Assembly: GCF_001941625.1 (NCBI RefSeq)
Contig: NZ_CP016076.1
Location: 1,302,001 to 1,366,000 of the forward strand
Source of the DNA: Actinoalloteichus fjordicus
GTDB taxonomy: Bacteria; Actinomycetota; Actinomycetes; Mycobacteriales; Pseudonocardiaceae
Length of the DNA: 64,000 nt
Reading direction: 5' to 3'
Made by a program: the position numbers and the translations under genes. Shown in pieces: positions 9,758-19,919 of the stretch (positions within the stretch are counted from its first letter, which is position 1; every line of letters starts with the position of its first letter). The notes beneath the pieces were generated by a model, which searched no databases, was not told the origin of the DNA, and saw only the letters and a list, made by a program, of their open reading frames with translations.

Positions 9758-10068
9758 TGAGAATCCTGAGATTCGGTCTGTGTCAGACGCTACTACGGGG
9801 TCGCCGAACTCTGGTCGATGTTTTCTGTTCACACGATGGCTGGCGAAGTCGAAGAGTTATTTCCGGTATCAAATGCGCCACCATGCCGAAAGATCCAGCT
9901 TCCGTGACCTCGATCACGTAGGAAATGTCCCGGATGGGCCGAAAGAGTGATCGGTGCCGTTGGTGTCGAGGTGAGTCTTGTGCTCCGTCCAGCGCTCCCG
10001 CATTGTTTGCTGCGGCGATCTCGAGGTGGGCTCGATGATCGTTCGGTCACGGCTGTGCGGGGGTAATC
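9758..10068. other. Divergent promoter region of lectin and RHS genes
   Basis: About 310 bases, locally richer in A+T (around 9840-9900) than the flanks, between two divergent genes. It must hold both promoters, but I cannot name a -10/-35 pair with confidence. GCGGGGG lies 6 bases before the TTG start at 10069. Confidence 0.45.
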
Positions 10069-13000
10069 TTGTCTGGGTTCGACGCTGCGCGTTCGGCTCC
10101 TACGACGCGGCGGCGGTCGCCTGTCGTCATCGGTATCGCGATGGCGACGGCGGTCGGACTGTTCGCCGGGCTGATCGGCCCTGCCGCGTCGGAGCTGGCG
10201 CTCCGCGAGCAGCAGGAGCTGCTGCGGTCGATGGTGGACCCGGCGTCCATCCCGTCTCCGGAGCAGGCCTGGGGCATGGCGGCGGACCTGCCGACTCAGG
10301 AGGGCGAGCGGGACGACGACGACCTCTGGCCTCGATCGGCGTTGGCCGACCATCCGCAGCTCGAGATGCCTCCGACTCCCGAAGCCGAGCCCAACACCGC
10401 GGAACCGGTGGCGGCCACCGCGCCCGAGGCCGCCGGTTTCGATCCGGAGACGAGCCGGGAGCTCCCCGACGAACGGGCCGAGCTGGAGCGCACCTTCGCC
10501 AACGCCGACGGGACCTTGACCACCGAGTTCAGCCAGGAGCCGGTGAACTTCCTCGACGAGCAGGGCTCATGGCAGCCCGTCGATCCGACGTTGGTGGAGG
10601 TCGAGGGCGGCGGCTGGCGCAACTCCGCCGACTCGGTCGACATCCGGATCGCTCCGGAGGCGTCGGGAACGATCTCGGAGTTCACCGTCGCGGACGGCGG
10701 CACGGTCGGGCTGGCGCTCGAGCAGGCCGACGCGGTCGCAGGCGTGGCCGACGGCGATCTGGTCGCCTATGCCGAGGTCCGGCCGGGTGTCGACGTCGAG
10801 ATCGAGTCCCGGCCCGGCGGGGTGACTCAACGGCTGATCCTCCACAGTGCCGAGGCGGCACAGGACGTGGTGCTGCCCCTGCGCACCTCGGACCTGACGG
10901 CCTCGCTCGTCGACGGATCGGCCGTGCTCGCCGATGAGGCTGGTGCTGAGCAGGCGCTCATCGCCGTGCCGACCACCACGGATGCGAACCGGGACGACCG
11001 CTCCGGCGACTATCGGGACCCCGGCACCTCGGAGATCGAACTCGTCGAGGGCGAGGCGGGGGAGCAGGCTCTTCGGGTCGTCGTCGACTCTGAGTGGCTG
11101 GCTGATCCGGCCCGCGAGTTCCCCGTGATCGTGACCGCGTCCGTCGAGACGCTGGCCGACCACGACGGAGCGGGCAGCACCGACAGTGTGTCGGTGATGC
11201 GCGACGGCAGCGGGTCCACCTGGAAAGAGGCGAACGACGAGATCAAGGTCGGCACGGTCGGCTCTGGCGTGGACCGAATCCAGAGCGCCGGATACCTCAA
11301 GTTCGGTGGCGTGGAGACACGGCTGCGGAATCACCGCATCCTGGGCGCCCGGCTCAACCTGCACAACTTCCACTCGTACTCCTGCCAGCCTCGACGGGTG
11401 ACGGTGCACGGCGTGACGGCACCGTGGTCCTCGGGAGACTCCCTCGGCTATCCCGGCCCGGCGCACGGCTCGTCGTTGGGCAGCGCGAACTTCGCCTACG
11501 GCCATATCGTCAGCGGGTCGACCACCTCCAACTGCCCGAACAGCTGGGCGGGAATCAGTCTCGGCTCCGGCGGGACGGACCTGATCCAGGGCTGGGTGTC
11601 GGGTTCTCGACCGAATCACGGTCTGACGGTGCGGGCCTCCGAGTCCGATGTGTTCGGCTGGAAGCGCTTCACCTCGCATCGCACCGCGAACCCGCCTCGG
11701 CTGTCGATCACCCACAGCCCGTACGACGCCGACTATCGCTTCGTCGAGGCCGTTCCCGAGCCGCCGGTGACGCGGACCCAGGGCGGGACGATCCAGCTCG
11801 AGGTCACCAACCGAGGCGCCCAGACCTGGACCCCGTCGACCTATGCACTCGAATACCGGCTCTTCCGGGCCAACGGCTCGATCATCAGCACCCGGCCCGC
11901 CGCCAGGTTGACGGGCGACGTGCCGCGCGGATCGTCGGTGACGCTGGAGGCGAACATCAATCCCCTAGAACCGGGGGATTACTGGCTCGACTTCACGATG
12001 CGCCGGACCGGCAGTACCTTCTTCACCGATCACCAGGTGCCCCCGGCCCGGCTGGCGCTGCGCACCTTCGAGATCCCCCCGGTGTTGACCGCGCAGTATC
12101 CGCACAACGGCCATCTCGCGCCGACGCTGACGCCGCAGCTGTGGGCGGCGGCGATCGACGTTGACGCGCCCCCGGACGCGTCGCTGGACTTCAAGTTCGA
12201 GATCTGCGGAGACGGCGCGTGCCACGACTCGGGCTGGCAGGACAGCCAGACCTGGACGGTGCCCGAGGGACTGCTGCGCTGGTCGCAGGAGTACACCTGG
12301 AAGGCCTTCGCAGGCGACGGCGCGACGGAGAGCGAGGCCGTCGGGGACAGCACGCTGATCACGGCCGTGCCGCAGCCGGAGATCACCGCGCACCTGGGCA
12401 ACGCCCCGTACAGCGCGAACGTCCGCGACTTCGACGCGCAGGTCGGCAACTACTTCTCCTCCGCGATGGACGTGTCGGTCCGCACCGCCGGGCCTGCGCT
12501 CAATGTGCTGCGGACGTACAACAGTCTCGATCCGCGTCGGGACCTGGCCTTCGGTTCCGGCTGGGCGAGCACCTATGACATGCGGGTGGTGCCCGACGCG
12601 GACGGCTCGGGCAACGTCGTCGTCACCTACCCCGACGGCCAGCAGGTGCGGTTCGGTCGGAACCCGACCGGGACCTTCTCCGCGCCACAGGGCAGATACG
12701 CCAGCCTCAGCGCCGTGCCGGAGGGCGGCTGGGCGCTGTTCGACAAGTCTCGGACCACCTATCGGTTCAACGACGCCGGTCGGCTGACCAGCATCCTCGA
12801 CGCGCACTTCCGCGCAATGAACCTCGGTTACGACTCGGCCGGTCTACTCCAGACGGCATCGAGCAGGCCGGGCGGCCGCTCCCTGCACTTCACCTGGGCA
12901 GACGGGCATGTGACCTCGGTGACGACCGACGCGGTCGACGGCGAGGCACTCCGATGGACCTACGCCTACGACGGTGACCGGCTGGTCGAGGTCTGCGATC

Positions 13001-16000
13001 CCACCGACGGCTGCACCCGCTACGACTACACCGAAGGCTCCCACTACCGGACCACCGTGCTGGACTCCAGACCAGACTCGTACTGGCGGCTGGGCGAACC
13101 GGGCGGAGCGGTGGCGACGAGCCAGGTCGGCCTGCACCTCGGGGAGGACGACGGAACGCACCACGGCGTCGAACTCGGGGTGCCAGGAGCGTTGAGCGGC
13201 ACCGGCGAGACGGCCGCGCGCTTCGACGGCACCGCCTCCCGGGTGGCGCTCCCGGCGGGCGCGGTGAGGAAGAGTCGAGACCTCGCGATCGAACTGTGGT
13301 TCCGGACCACCGACAGCGGACCGCTGGTCGGCTTCCAGACCAGGGAGTTCGGCAGCTCCCCCGGTGGATCGCTGCCTGCGCTGTACGTCGGCACCGACGG
13401 GCGCCTGTACGGGCAGTGGTGGCAGGGCGAGGCCGAGCCCATCGGCACCACCGAGACGGTGAACGACGGCGAATGGCATCACGCGGTGCTCTCCGGTTCG
13501 CTGGCGACGCAGACCCTCTACCTGGACGGGGCGGAGGTCGGCAGCCGCGACGGCGAGATCGACATGTTCCACACCCACGGCCAGCTCGGCGTCTCCTACC
13601 AGGTCGGCGACGACGACTGGCCCGGCTGGCCCGGGCAGTCACCGTGGTATTTCGAGGGCGACATCGACGAGGTCGCCCTCTACCAGCGCCCGCTCGGCCT
13701 GCCCGCCGTCCAGGCGCACTACGCCGCCGCAGCCACCTCGGCCCAGCTCGTCGAACTGACGCTGCCGAGCGGCCGGATCGCCGGACAGATCACCTATGAC
13801 GACGTCAACGAGCGGGTCTCCGAGTACACCGATCGGGACGGCGGGACCTGGCGTCTCGGGGTGCCCCACTACGGCGGCAGCACTGACAATCCGATCCGCA
13901 GCACCGACCTGGCCGATCCCGCCGGTCGTCAGCACCACTACGACTTCGACCCGCTCCACGGCCGAGCACTGCGCTACGTCTCGCCGGTCGGCCTGACCGT
14001 CCGCGAGGAGGACCTGCCGCCGGACGCGGAACCGGTGGACCCGCCGGACTGCGACCTCACCGAGGAGGGGTTCTGCAGCATCCCGGTGCGTCCGGGAGAC
14101 GACTGGGGCAACGCCCAGCCCGTCCAGGGCCAGGGCGTGCGCACGCTGACCTACGACGAGTCCGGTTTCCAACAGACCATCACCGACGAACTCGGCCAGC
14201 AGGTCACCTTCACCAACGACGAACGAGGAAACCGGCTGTCCACCCGCACCTGTCGGACCTCCAACGCGGACTGCCACACGACGCGGTACAGCTACTTCCT
14301 CAATCCGGGGCAGATGATGGACCCGCGCAACGACCGGCTCATCGCCGTTCGTGACGGGCGATCCAGCGGCGCGGACGACGACCGCTTCCGCACCACCTAC
14401 ACCTACGACAACGACGGCGAGCTGATCACCGAGGTCGCCCCGGACGGCGGAACCACCCGCCACACCTACAGCGAAGGCGGCGAGGCCGCGATCGGCGGCG
14501 GCAACGTCCCGGCCGGAATGCTGCTCGCCAGCACCGATGCGAACGGAGCGGTCACCAGCCGGGCGTACTACTCCTCGGGCGACCTGGCCGAGGTCACGCT
14601 GCCGAGCGGTCTGCGCACCCGCTATACCTACGACGCCCTGGGCCGGACGGTCGTGGAGACGGAGTTCTCCGACTCGTTCCCCGACGGGGTCACCACCACG
14701 ACGGCCTACGACGCGCTGTCGCGCCCGGTGGAGACGATCGCGCCTGCGACCACGAATGCGGTGCACGACACCGGTCACCTGCTGCACACCACCACGGCCT
14801 ACGACGCCGACGGCAACACGGTTCGCGTCGCGACCCAGGACGGCCCCGAGGGCGATCCGCGCGTCAGCACGGTCGACTTCAACGAGCAGGGCCGCGCGGA
14901 GCGGGTCACCGACCCCGAGGGCGGCGAGACCAGCTATGGGTACGACCACTTCGGCAACAACACCTGGACCGTCGACGCCGCAGGCAACCGCTTCGAATAC
15001 GCCTACACGCCGACGAACCAGATCGCCGAGGTGCGCCTGCGCGGATGGAACGGCGACCCCGAGGACGTCGAGGAGCAGCCCCAGGACTACCTGGTCCTGG
15101 AGGCGAACACCTACGACCGGAGCGGCCGCCGTGCCTACCACAGCGATGCCATGGGCAGGCTCACCCACTTCGAGTACTTCTACGACGGTCTCCTACGCCG
15201 CGTCACGCACCTGGACGTCGCCGACCCCGACGGCGGCGAGCGGGACATCGTCGCCCAGGAGAACACCTATGACGCGGCCGGAAACCTGATCGGGCAGGTC
15301 GACGCCGAAGGCCTCGACACCGAGATCACCGTGGACGCGGTCGGCCGGATCACCCGGACCGATACCGCAGGCCCCCGCCGTTCCTCGGCCTTCACCCATG
15401 ACCCCGTCGGCAACGTCACCTCCGTGACCCACGCAGGCGTCAACTCCAACGTTCCCGGCCTCGGGGCGGCCTCGCCGCACGTCACCGAGTTCGAGTACGA
15501 CGAGGCGGGCAGGCCGGTCACCGAGACCGTCGTCAACGACGGCGAACGGCTGACCACTCGGCGGGCGTTCGACCAACGCGGTCTCCTCATCACCGAGACG
15601 GACCCGCGTGGCGCGGTCCAGGACGCCGATCCGGCCGCATTCACCACCGATCTCGCCTACGACGAGGTGGGCAGGCTGGTGTCGGTGACGGCGCCGCCGG
15701 TCCCGGTCGAGAAGCCGGGGGCGCCCGCAGAGACGATCAGGCCGACGGCGGTCACCGGGTACAACGCCTTCGGCGAGGTCGTCGCCCAGCGCGATCCCAA
15801 CGGGGAGATCACCGAGTTCGACTATGACGATCTAGGCCGGGAGATCCGGCTTTCGTCGCCGTCCTACCTTCCGCCGGGTTCCGACGAGCCGATCCGGTTG
15901 TCGACCGAGACCAGCTACGACGCGCTGTCCAACGTGCTGTCCGTGACGGACGGGGCGGGGAACTCGACCAGGTTCGTCTACGACCAGCTGTCCCGACTGA

Positions 16001-19000
16001 CCGAGGTGCACGACCCGCCCCGCGTCGACGGCGCGGAGCCGGGGGTGTGGCAGTACACCTACACCCGCGTCGGCGAGCTCCTCTCGGCCACCGACCCGAC
16101 CGGGGCGAGGGTCGAGGCGACCTACGACGATCTCGGCAGGCAGATCACGCACACCGCCTTGGAACGGCATCCGACCACCGGGGCCTTCACCACCGACCTT
16201 CGCTACGACGACGTCGGCAACCTGCTCAGCACCACCGATCCGAGCGGCGACACCACGACTTACGAGTACGACGTCCTGTATCAGCCGATCCGCACGATCG
16301 ACGCGGCAGGCGTGCGCACCGAGACCGGGTACGACGCACTCGGACGGCCGCTGCGGGCCGTGGACGGAGCAGGCCGGGTCACCCTGGCCCGCTACGACCA
16401 GGCGGGGCGGATCCTGACCGAGACGAGCCGGGACCCGGAGAGCAACGCGCGGCTGCGCGAGACCTCCTTCACCCATGACGCGGCGGGCAACCAGACCGGT
16501 GTGACCGATCCGGTGGGGGCGACGAGCACGTTTGTCTACGACGCGTTGGGTCGGGTGGTCGAGCAGACCGAGCCGGTCGCCGAGGGCGAGTCGATCACGA
16601 CGTCGTTGGGTTATGACGCGGCGGGGAATCCGACGCGGTTCACCGACGGCCGGGGTCATGCCACCTACACCGGTTACAACAGTCTCGGGCTGGTGGAGTC
16701 GGTGATCGAGCCTGCCACCGAGGCTCATCCGGCGGCGGCGGATCGCACCTGGACCACGGCGTACGACGTCGTGGGTGATCCGGTGCGGATGGTCTCGCCG
16801 GGTGGGGTGACTCGTGATCGGGTGTTCGACGCCCTGGGCAACCTGGTGCGGGAGAACGGCTCTGGAGCGGAAGCGCCGACCGGTGAGCGAGTCCTGGACT
16901 ACGACGCGCTGGGGCGCGTGACCGCAGCGGGAACGCCTGCGGGGTTGAACACCTACGGCTACGACGACCGAGGGAACCTGGTCACGGCGGGCGGGCCGGG
17001 CGGGGTGGCGCAGTTCGGCTACGACGCCTCGGGCAGGCCGGTGTCTCGGATCGACGATGCCGGGCAGGCGACGTTCTCCTACGACGACGGCAGGCTGGCA
17101 TCGGTGGCCGACGGGCTCACCGGCGTGGGGCAGGAACTGGGTTATGACGAGGCCGGGCAGCTGTCGAGCATCGACTACGGCGACGGCCGGGTTCGTGCGC
17201 TGATCTATGACGAGTTCGGCAGGCAGACCGGGGACGTCCTCACCGACGCGGGCGGGGCGGAGATCACCGCGATCGAGTACGGCTTCGATCTGGCCGACCG
17301 GCTGACGTCGAAGACGACCTCGGGGACCGCAGGGGCGGGGGAGAACACCTACGGCTACGACCTGGCAGGGCGGTTGACGTCGTGGGCTTCGCCTGCGGGC
17401 GAGACGACCGAGTACGACTGGGATGGCGCTGGGAACCGGATCGCGGTCGGGGACAAGACGGCCGCTTATGACGAGCGCAACCGCCTGCTCTCCGACGGCG
17501 ACTACACCTATGAGCACACCGCCCGAGGCACCGTGGCCGGTCGGGACAGCTCCGGGTTGGTGGAGGAGTTCTCCTTCGACGCCTTCGACCGGCTGATCGC
17601 CCGAGGCGGCACGACGTACGACTACGACGCGCTGGACCGGGTGGTCGCCCGCAACGGCGTGGGCGGGTTCTCCTATGCCGGGCTCAGCATCGAGCCGGTG
17701 TCCGACGGCGCTTCGGTCTTCGGCCGGGGCCCAGACGACGAGTTGTTGGCCTGGTCTGATGCGGACGCGGTGGCGTTGGCGGTCTCGGACCGGCACGGGG
17801 ACGTGATCGGCGGACTGCCGGTCACCGGCGCTGCCCTGACCGGCTCCCGCGCCTACGACCCCTTCGGTCAGGTCGTCGACACGGCCGGATCGACCGGGAT
17901 CATCGGGTTCCAGGGCGACTGGACCGACCCTGACACCGGCATGACCAACATGGGCGCCCGCTGGTACGACCCCGCGAGTGCCGCGTTCCTGTCTCGGGAC
18001 GACATCGACCTCCCGAGCAGCCCGTCGATCCTGACGAACCGGTACACCTACGGGGCGGGGGCGCCGACGAACTTCGTTGACCCGGATGGGCACCTACCTT
18101 GGGCTGTGTGGCTTGCCATCGAAGCCGCGAAACAAGCGGCGAAGTACTGCGCGAGGAATCCCAGGAAGTGTGCCGACGCAGGAAATTCGATTGTGGACGG
18201 GATCAGTAACGCCTGGGATTCAATGACGAACCGGAAGGTTCCCGGTTCGGCCAGCGCGGCTCCGCCTTCAACCAACGGGTGGTATGACCAGGCGAACAAC
18301 AACTGCTTCCCGACGTGTGCAGCGTCTGGCAACAATGGTGGCGGGTGGGGACACTGGTTCACGAGTTTCTGGGCTGGGATGAACTGGAGTTCCGGCAGCG
18401 GCGGCGGATCTGGATTCTGGTACCTCTCCGGGCCTGGTTCCGGCTCCGGCGGTGGGACCTGGACCTACTATGTACCGCCGCCCCCGGACCCGGCAATCGA
18501 GGCACGCCGACTGAACCGCGAGAACGCAATCGAGAACCCGGTGGCGTTGCCGGACGGCTGGGACGACCCGTGGTACGGCGACGGTCCTGAACCGTCGGTG
18601 TCGACGTCGCCGTCGTTACCTGCGTGGGCGGTCGGGGATCTGTCGGACCGAGTGGAGGACGTGGCTGCGTCCTACGAGCAGTTGCAGCGTGATCTTCTCG
18701 ATTCCTCGGGGCCGGTGATCACGAACATCTCCGTGCACGATCAGGCTCCGTCGGAGGTCTCCTACACCGATCCGACGAACCTCACCGATGCCGGCTCCTG
18801 CGATACGTCGAACAGCTTCGCTGCGGGCACCGAGGTGCTCATGGCGGACGGGTCGACGAAGCCGATCGAGGACGTCGGGGTCGGTGACGAGGTCCTGGCA
18901 ACGGACCCGACCACGGGCGAGACCAGCGTTCAGCTGGTGACGGCAACGATCGTCGGCGACGGCGTCAAGCAGCTGGTCGACGTCACCATCGTCACCGAAG

Positions 19001-19590
19001 ACGGCAGCACGGACACGATCACCGCGACGGCCGAGCACCCGTTCTGGGTCGCGGACCTGGACGCCTGGGTCAACGCCGAGGACCTGGAGCCGGGCCACCG
19101 CTTCGAGACGGCGGATCACCGGGATGCCTCGGTCTCTGTCGTCGATGCCTACGACGCGCCACGGCAGGTACACAACCTCACCGTCGGTCGACTGCACACG
19201 TACTATCTACTCGCTGGGCAGACACCAGTCCTCGTTCACAACAGCGGTGGCCACTCCCCAGACGACGGGATGGTGACTGTTGGACGTTGGATGTCTGGGG
19301 CAGAGCATCAGGCGATGATGGAGACCGGAATGGTTCAACGTGGTGGGGGTGGTTTCACCTACGTTGTGTATCCGGCAAGTCGTGACGCATACATATCAGC
19401 ACGTCCGGGATCCGTTTACGCAGAATTCGACGTGCCACAATCTTCACTTATTCCTGGCGGCAGGCCGGGGGACTTCAAGATGTCAGATTCTGATACCATA
19501 TTTGCTCGTCTGGCGCAGAAGAAGGGGAACCCTGTTCCTCAACTCCCTGAGGCGAAGAACATCAAGCTGGGAGGATGGGGATGTTCCTAG
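10069..19590 (+). CDS. Giant secreted RHS/YD-repeat polymorphic toxin with Hint and TreTu-like C-terminus
   Basis: A 3173-residue RHS polymorphic toxin. An N-terminal hydrophobic segment (about 17-42, after RRRS) suggests Sec export or anchoring. Then come a DNRLRE-like region (about 375-560), a DUF6531-like segment (about 785-845, SVRTAGPALNVLRTYNS), an inserted LamG-like domain (about 997-1220), many YD repeats (about 1250-2590), and the RHS core (GFQGDWTDPDTGMTNMGARW, near 2620) ending in NFVDPDGH near 2670. A linker, partial intein-like Hint domain (about 2917-3059) and TreTu-like toxin (about 3060-3173; GRWMS, GSVYAEFDVP) follow. TreTu toxins ADP-ribosylate EF-Tu (known for the family). 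Start is TTG, the only one that retains the arginine-rich signal region. The gene overlaps its immunity gene. Confidence 0.9.
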   Translation: MSGFDAARSAPTTRRRSPVVIGIAMATAVGLFAGLIGPAASELALREQQELLRSMVDPASIPSPEQAWGMAADLPTQEGERDDDDLWPRSALADHPQLEMPPTPEAEPNTAEPVAATAPEAAGFDPETSRELPDERAELERTFANADGTLTTEFSQEPVNFLDEQGSWQPVDPTLVEVEGGGWRNSADSVDIRIAPEASGTISEFTVADGGTVGLALEQADAVAGVADGDLVAYAEVRPGVDVEIESRPGGVTQRLILHSAEAAQDVVLPLRTSDLTASLVDGSAVLADEAGAEQALIAVPTTTDANRDDRSGDYRDPGTSEIELVEGEAGEQALRVVVDSEWLADPAREFPVIVTASVETLADHDGAGSTDSVSVMRDGSGSTWKEANDEIKVGTVGSGVDRIQSAGYLKFGGVETRLRNHRILGARLNLHNFHSYSCQPRRVTVHGVTAPWSSGDSLGYPGPAHGSSLGSANFAYGHIVSGSTTSNCPNSWAGISLGSGGTDLIQGWVSGSRPNHGLTVRASESDVFGWKRFTSHRTANPPRLSITHSPYDADYRFVEAVPEPPVTRTQGGTIQLEVTNRGAQTWTPSTYALEYRLFRANGSIISTRPAARLTGDVPRGSSVTLEANINPLEPGDYWLDFTMRRTGSTFFTDHQVPPARLALRTFEIPPVLTAQYPHNGHLAPTLTPQLWAAAIDVDAPPDASLDFKFEICGDGACHDSGWQDSQTWTVPEGLLRWSQEYTWKAFAGDGATESEAVGDSTLITAVPQPEITAHLGNAPYSANVRDFDAQVGNYFSSAMDVSVRTAGPALNVLRTYNSLDPRRDLAFGSGWASTYDMRVVPDADGSGNVVVTYPDGQQVRFGRNPTGTFSAPQGRYASLSAVPEGGWALFDKSRTTYRFNDAGRLTSILDAHFRAMNLGYDSAGLLQTASSRPGGRSLHFTWADGHVTSVTTDAVDGEALRWTYAYDGDRLVEVCDPTDGCTRYDYTEGSHYRTTVLDSRPDSYWRLGEPGGAVATSQVGLHLGEDDGTHHGVELGVPGALSGTGETAARFDGTASRVALPAGAVRKSRDLAIELWFRTTDSGPLVGFQTREFGSSPGGSLPALYVGTDGRLYGQWWQGEAEPIGTTETVNDGEWHHAVLSGSLATQTLYLDGAEVGSRDGEIDMFHTHGQLGVSYQVGDDDWPGWPGQSPWYFEGDIDEVALYQRPLGLPAVQAHYAAAATSAQLVELTLPSGRIAGQITYDDVNERVSEYTDRDGGTWRLGVPHYGGSTDNPIRSTDLADPAGRQHHYDFDPLHGRALRYVSPVGLTVREEDLPPDAEPVDPPDCDLTEEGFCSIPVRPGDDWGNAQPVQGQGVRTLTYDESGFQQTITDELGQQVTFTNDERGNRLSTRTCRTSNADCHTTRYSYFLNPGQMMDPRNDRLIAVRDGRSSGADDDRFRTTYTYDNDGELITEVAPDGGTTRHTYSEGGEAAIGGGNVPAGMLLASTDANGAVTSRAYYSSGDLAEVTLPSGLRTRYTYDALGRTVVETEFSDSFPDGVTTTTAYDALSRPVETIAPATTNAVHDTGHLLHTTTAYDADGNTVRVATQDGPEGDPRVSTVDFNEQGRAERVTDPEGGETSYGYDHFGNNTWTVDAAGNRFEYAYTPTNQIAEVRLRGWNGDPEDVEEQPQDYLVLEANTYDRSGRRAYHSDAMGRLTHFEYFYDGLLRRVTHLDVADPDGGERDIVAQENTYDAAGNLIGQVDAEGLDTEITVDAVGRITRTDTAGPRRSSAFTHDPVGNVTSVTHAGVNSNVPGLGAASPHVTEFEYDEAGRPVTETVVNDGERLTTRRAFDQRGLLITETDPRGAVQDADPAAFTTDLAYDEVGRLVSVTAPPVPVEKPGAPAETIRPTAVTGYNAFGEVVAQRDPNGEITEFDYDDLGREIRLSSPSYLPPGSDEPIRLSTETSYDALSNVLSVTDGAGNSTRFVYDQLSRLTEVHDPPRVDGAEPGVWQYTYTRVGELLSATDPTGARVEATYDDLGRQITHTALERHPTTGAFTTDLRYDDVGNLLSTTDPSGDTTTYEYDVLYQPIRTIDAAGVRTETGYDALGRPLRAVDGAGRVTLARYDQAGRILTETSRDPESNARLRETSFTHDAAGNQTGVTDPVGATSTFVYDALGRVVEQTEPVAEGESITTSLGYDAAGNPTRFTDGRGHATYTGYNSLGLVESVIEPATEAHPAAADRTWTTAYDVVGDPVRMVSPGGVTRDRVFDALGNLVRENGSGAEAPTGERVLDYDALGRVTAAGTPAGLNTYGYDDRGNLVTAGGPGGVAQFGYDASGRPVSRIDDAGQATFSYDDGRLASVADGLTGVGQELGYDEAGQLSSIDYGDGRVRALIYDEFGRQTGDVLTDAGGAEITAIEYGFDLADRLTSKTTSGTAGAGENTYGYDLAGRLTSWASPAGETTEYDWDGAGNRIAVGDKTAAYDERNRLLSDGDYTYEHTARGTVAGRDSSGLVEEFSFDAFDRLIARGGTTYDYDALDRVVARNGVGGFSYAGLSIEPVSDGASVFGRGPDDELLAWSDADAVALAVSDRHGDVIGGLPVTGAALTGSRAYDPFGQVVDTAGSTGIIGFQGDWTDPDTGMTNMGARWYDPASAAFLSRDDIDLPSSPSILTNRYTYGAGAPTNFVDPDGHLPWAVWLAIEAAKQAAKYCARNPRKCADAGNSIVDGISNAWDSMTNRKVPGSASAAPPSTNGWYDQANNNCFPTCAASGNNGGGWGHWFTSFWAGMNWSSGSGGGSGFWYLSGPGSGSGGGTWTYYVPPPPDPAIEARRLNRENAIENPVALPDGWDDPWYGDGPEPSVSTSPSLPAWAVGDLSDRVEDVAASYEQLQRDLLDSSGPVITNISVHDQAPSEVSYTDPTNLTDAGSCDTSNSFAAGTEVLMADGSTKPIEDVGVGDEVLATDPTTGETSVQLVTATIVGDGVKQLVDVTIVTEDGSTDTITATAEHPFWVADLDAWVNAEDLEPGHRFETADHRDASVSVVDAYDAPRQVHNLTVGRLHTYYLLAGQTPVLVHNSGGHSPDDGMVTVGRWMSGAEHQAMMETGMVQRGGGGFTYVVYPASRDAYISARPGSVYAEFDVPQSSLIPGGRPGDFKMSDSDTIFARLAQKKGNPVPQLPEAKNIKLGGWGCS
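18834..19250 (+). repeat. Hint-coding direct repeat, copy 1
   Basis: DNA coding for most of the Hint domain, from GGTGCTCATGG onwards. It recurs at 20744-21153 at roughly 93% identity by eye, with long identical runs in the middle (for example 18961-19068 matching 20871-20978 almost perfectly). Similarity fades in the last 60 bases, just before the toxin domain begins. Confidence 0.9.
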
Positions 19591-19919
19591 GTGGTGCGCT
19601 GTTGCAACGGGCACAGGAGTGGATCCGAGAGGAAATCCATAAGATAGAGGCTCTGCGGGATATTTCAGAGATTGAGACATTCCCTAATGAGGGTGAGCTG
19701 ACGTCGGTGAGCTGGATCCTTGATGGCGGTAACTTCATGGCCCAGGTGGTGCTATGGGATACCGGGGAATTCGAGGAGGATCTGGCGAACGCGGAAACGG
19801 GTCAAGTTCGGACGCGAGGTGGCCACCTGGCGTCGCCTGGTGATCTCGAATCCTGCCTAGCGACTGCTCGTGATTGGGTTCTCCAGGACCCATGTCATCA
19901 AGGCCGCGGGGAGGGTTGA
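19581..19919 (+). CDS. TriTu-like immunity protein
   Basis: Small acidic cytoplasmic protein of 112 residues that should neutralise the RHS C-terminal toxin encoded directly upstream. It matches the TriTu immunity family as I remember it: an N-terminal helix (LLQRAQEWIREEI), an inner sheet with SWILDGGNFMAQVVLWDTGEFE, and a C-terminal helix (LESCLATARDWVLQ). TriTu proteins pair with TreTu toxins (established for the family). Start chosen at the second ATG, 19581, since GGGAGG sits 6 bases upstream and abuts the first ATG at 19575. It overlaps the toxin stop by 10 bases, so it is translationally coupled. Confidence 0.8.
   Translation: MFLGGALLQRAQEWIREEIHKIEALRDISEIETFPNEGELTSVSWILDGGNFMAQVVLWDTGEFEEDLANAETGQVRTRGGHLASPGDLESCLATARDWVLQDPCHQGRGEG

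Noticed and set aside
15832-18093. 753-codon minus-strand frame inside the RHS gene
   Set aside because: Antisense shadow of YD-repeat DNA; its periodic VGDRQ-like pattern comes from the repeats.
10069-19919. Type VI or contact-dependent (CdiB) delivery genes for the RHS toxin
   Set aside because: No PAAR, VgrG, TssA-M or TpsB-like gene in the window; the N-terminal hydrophobic segment points to export through the general pathway.
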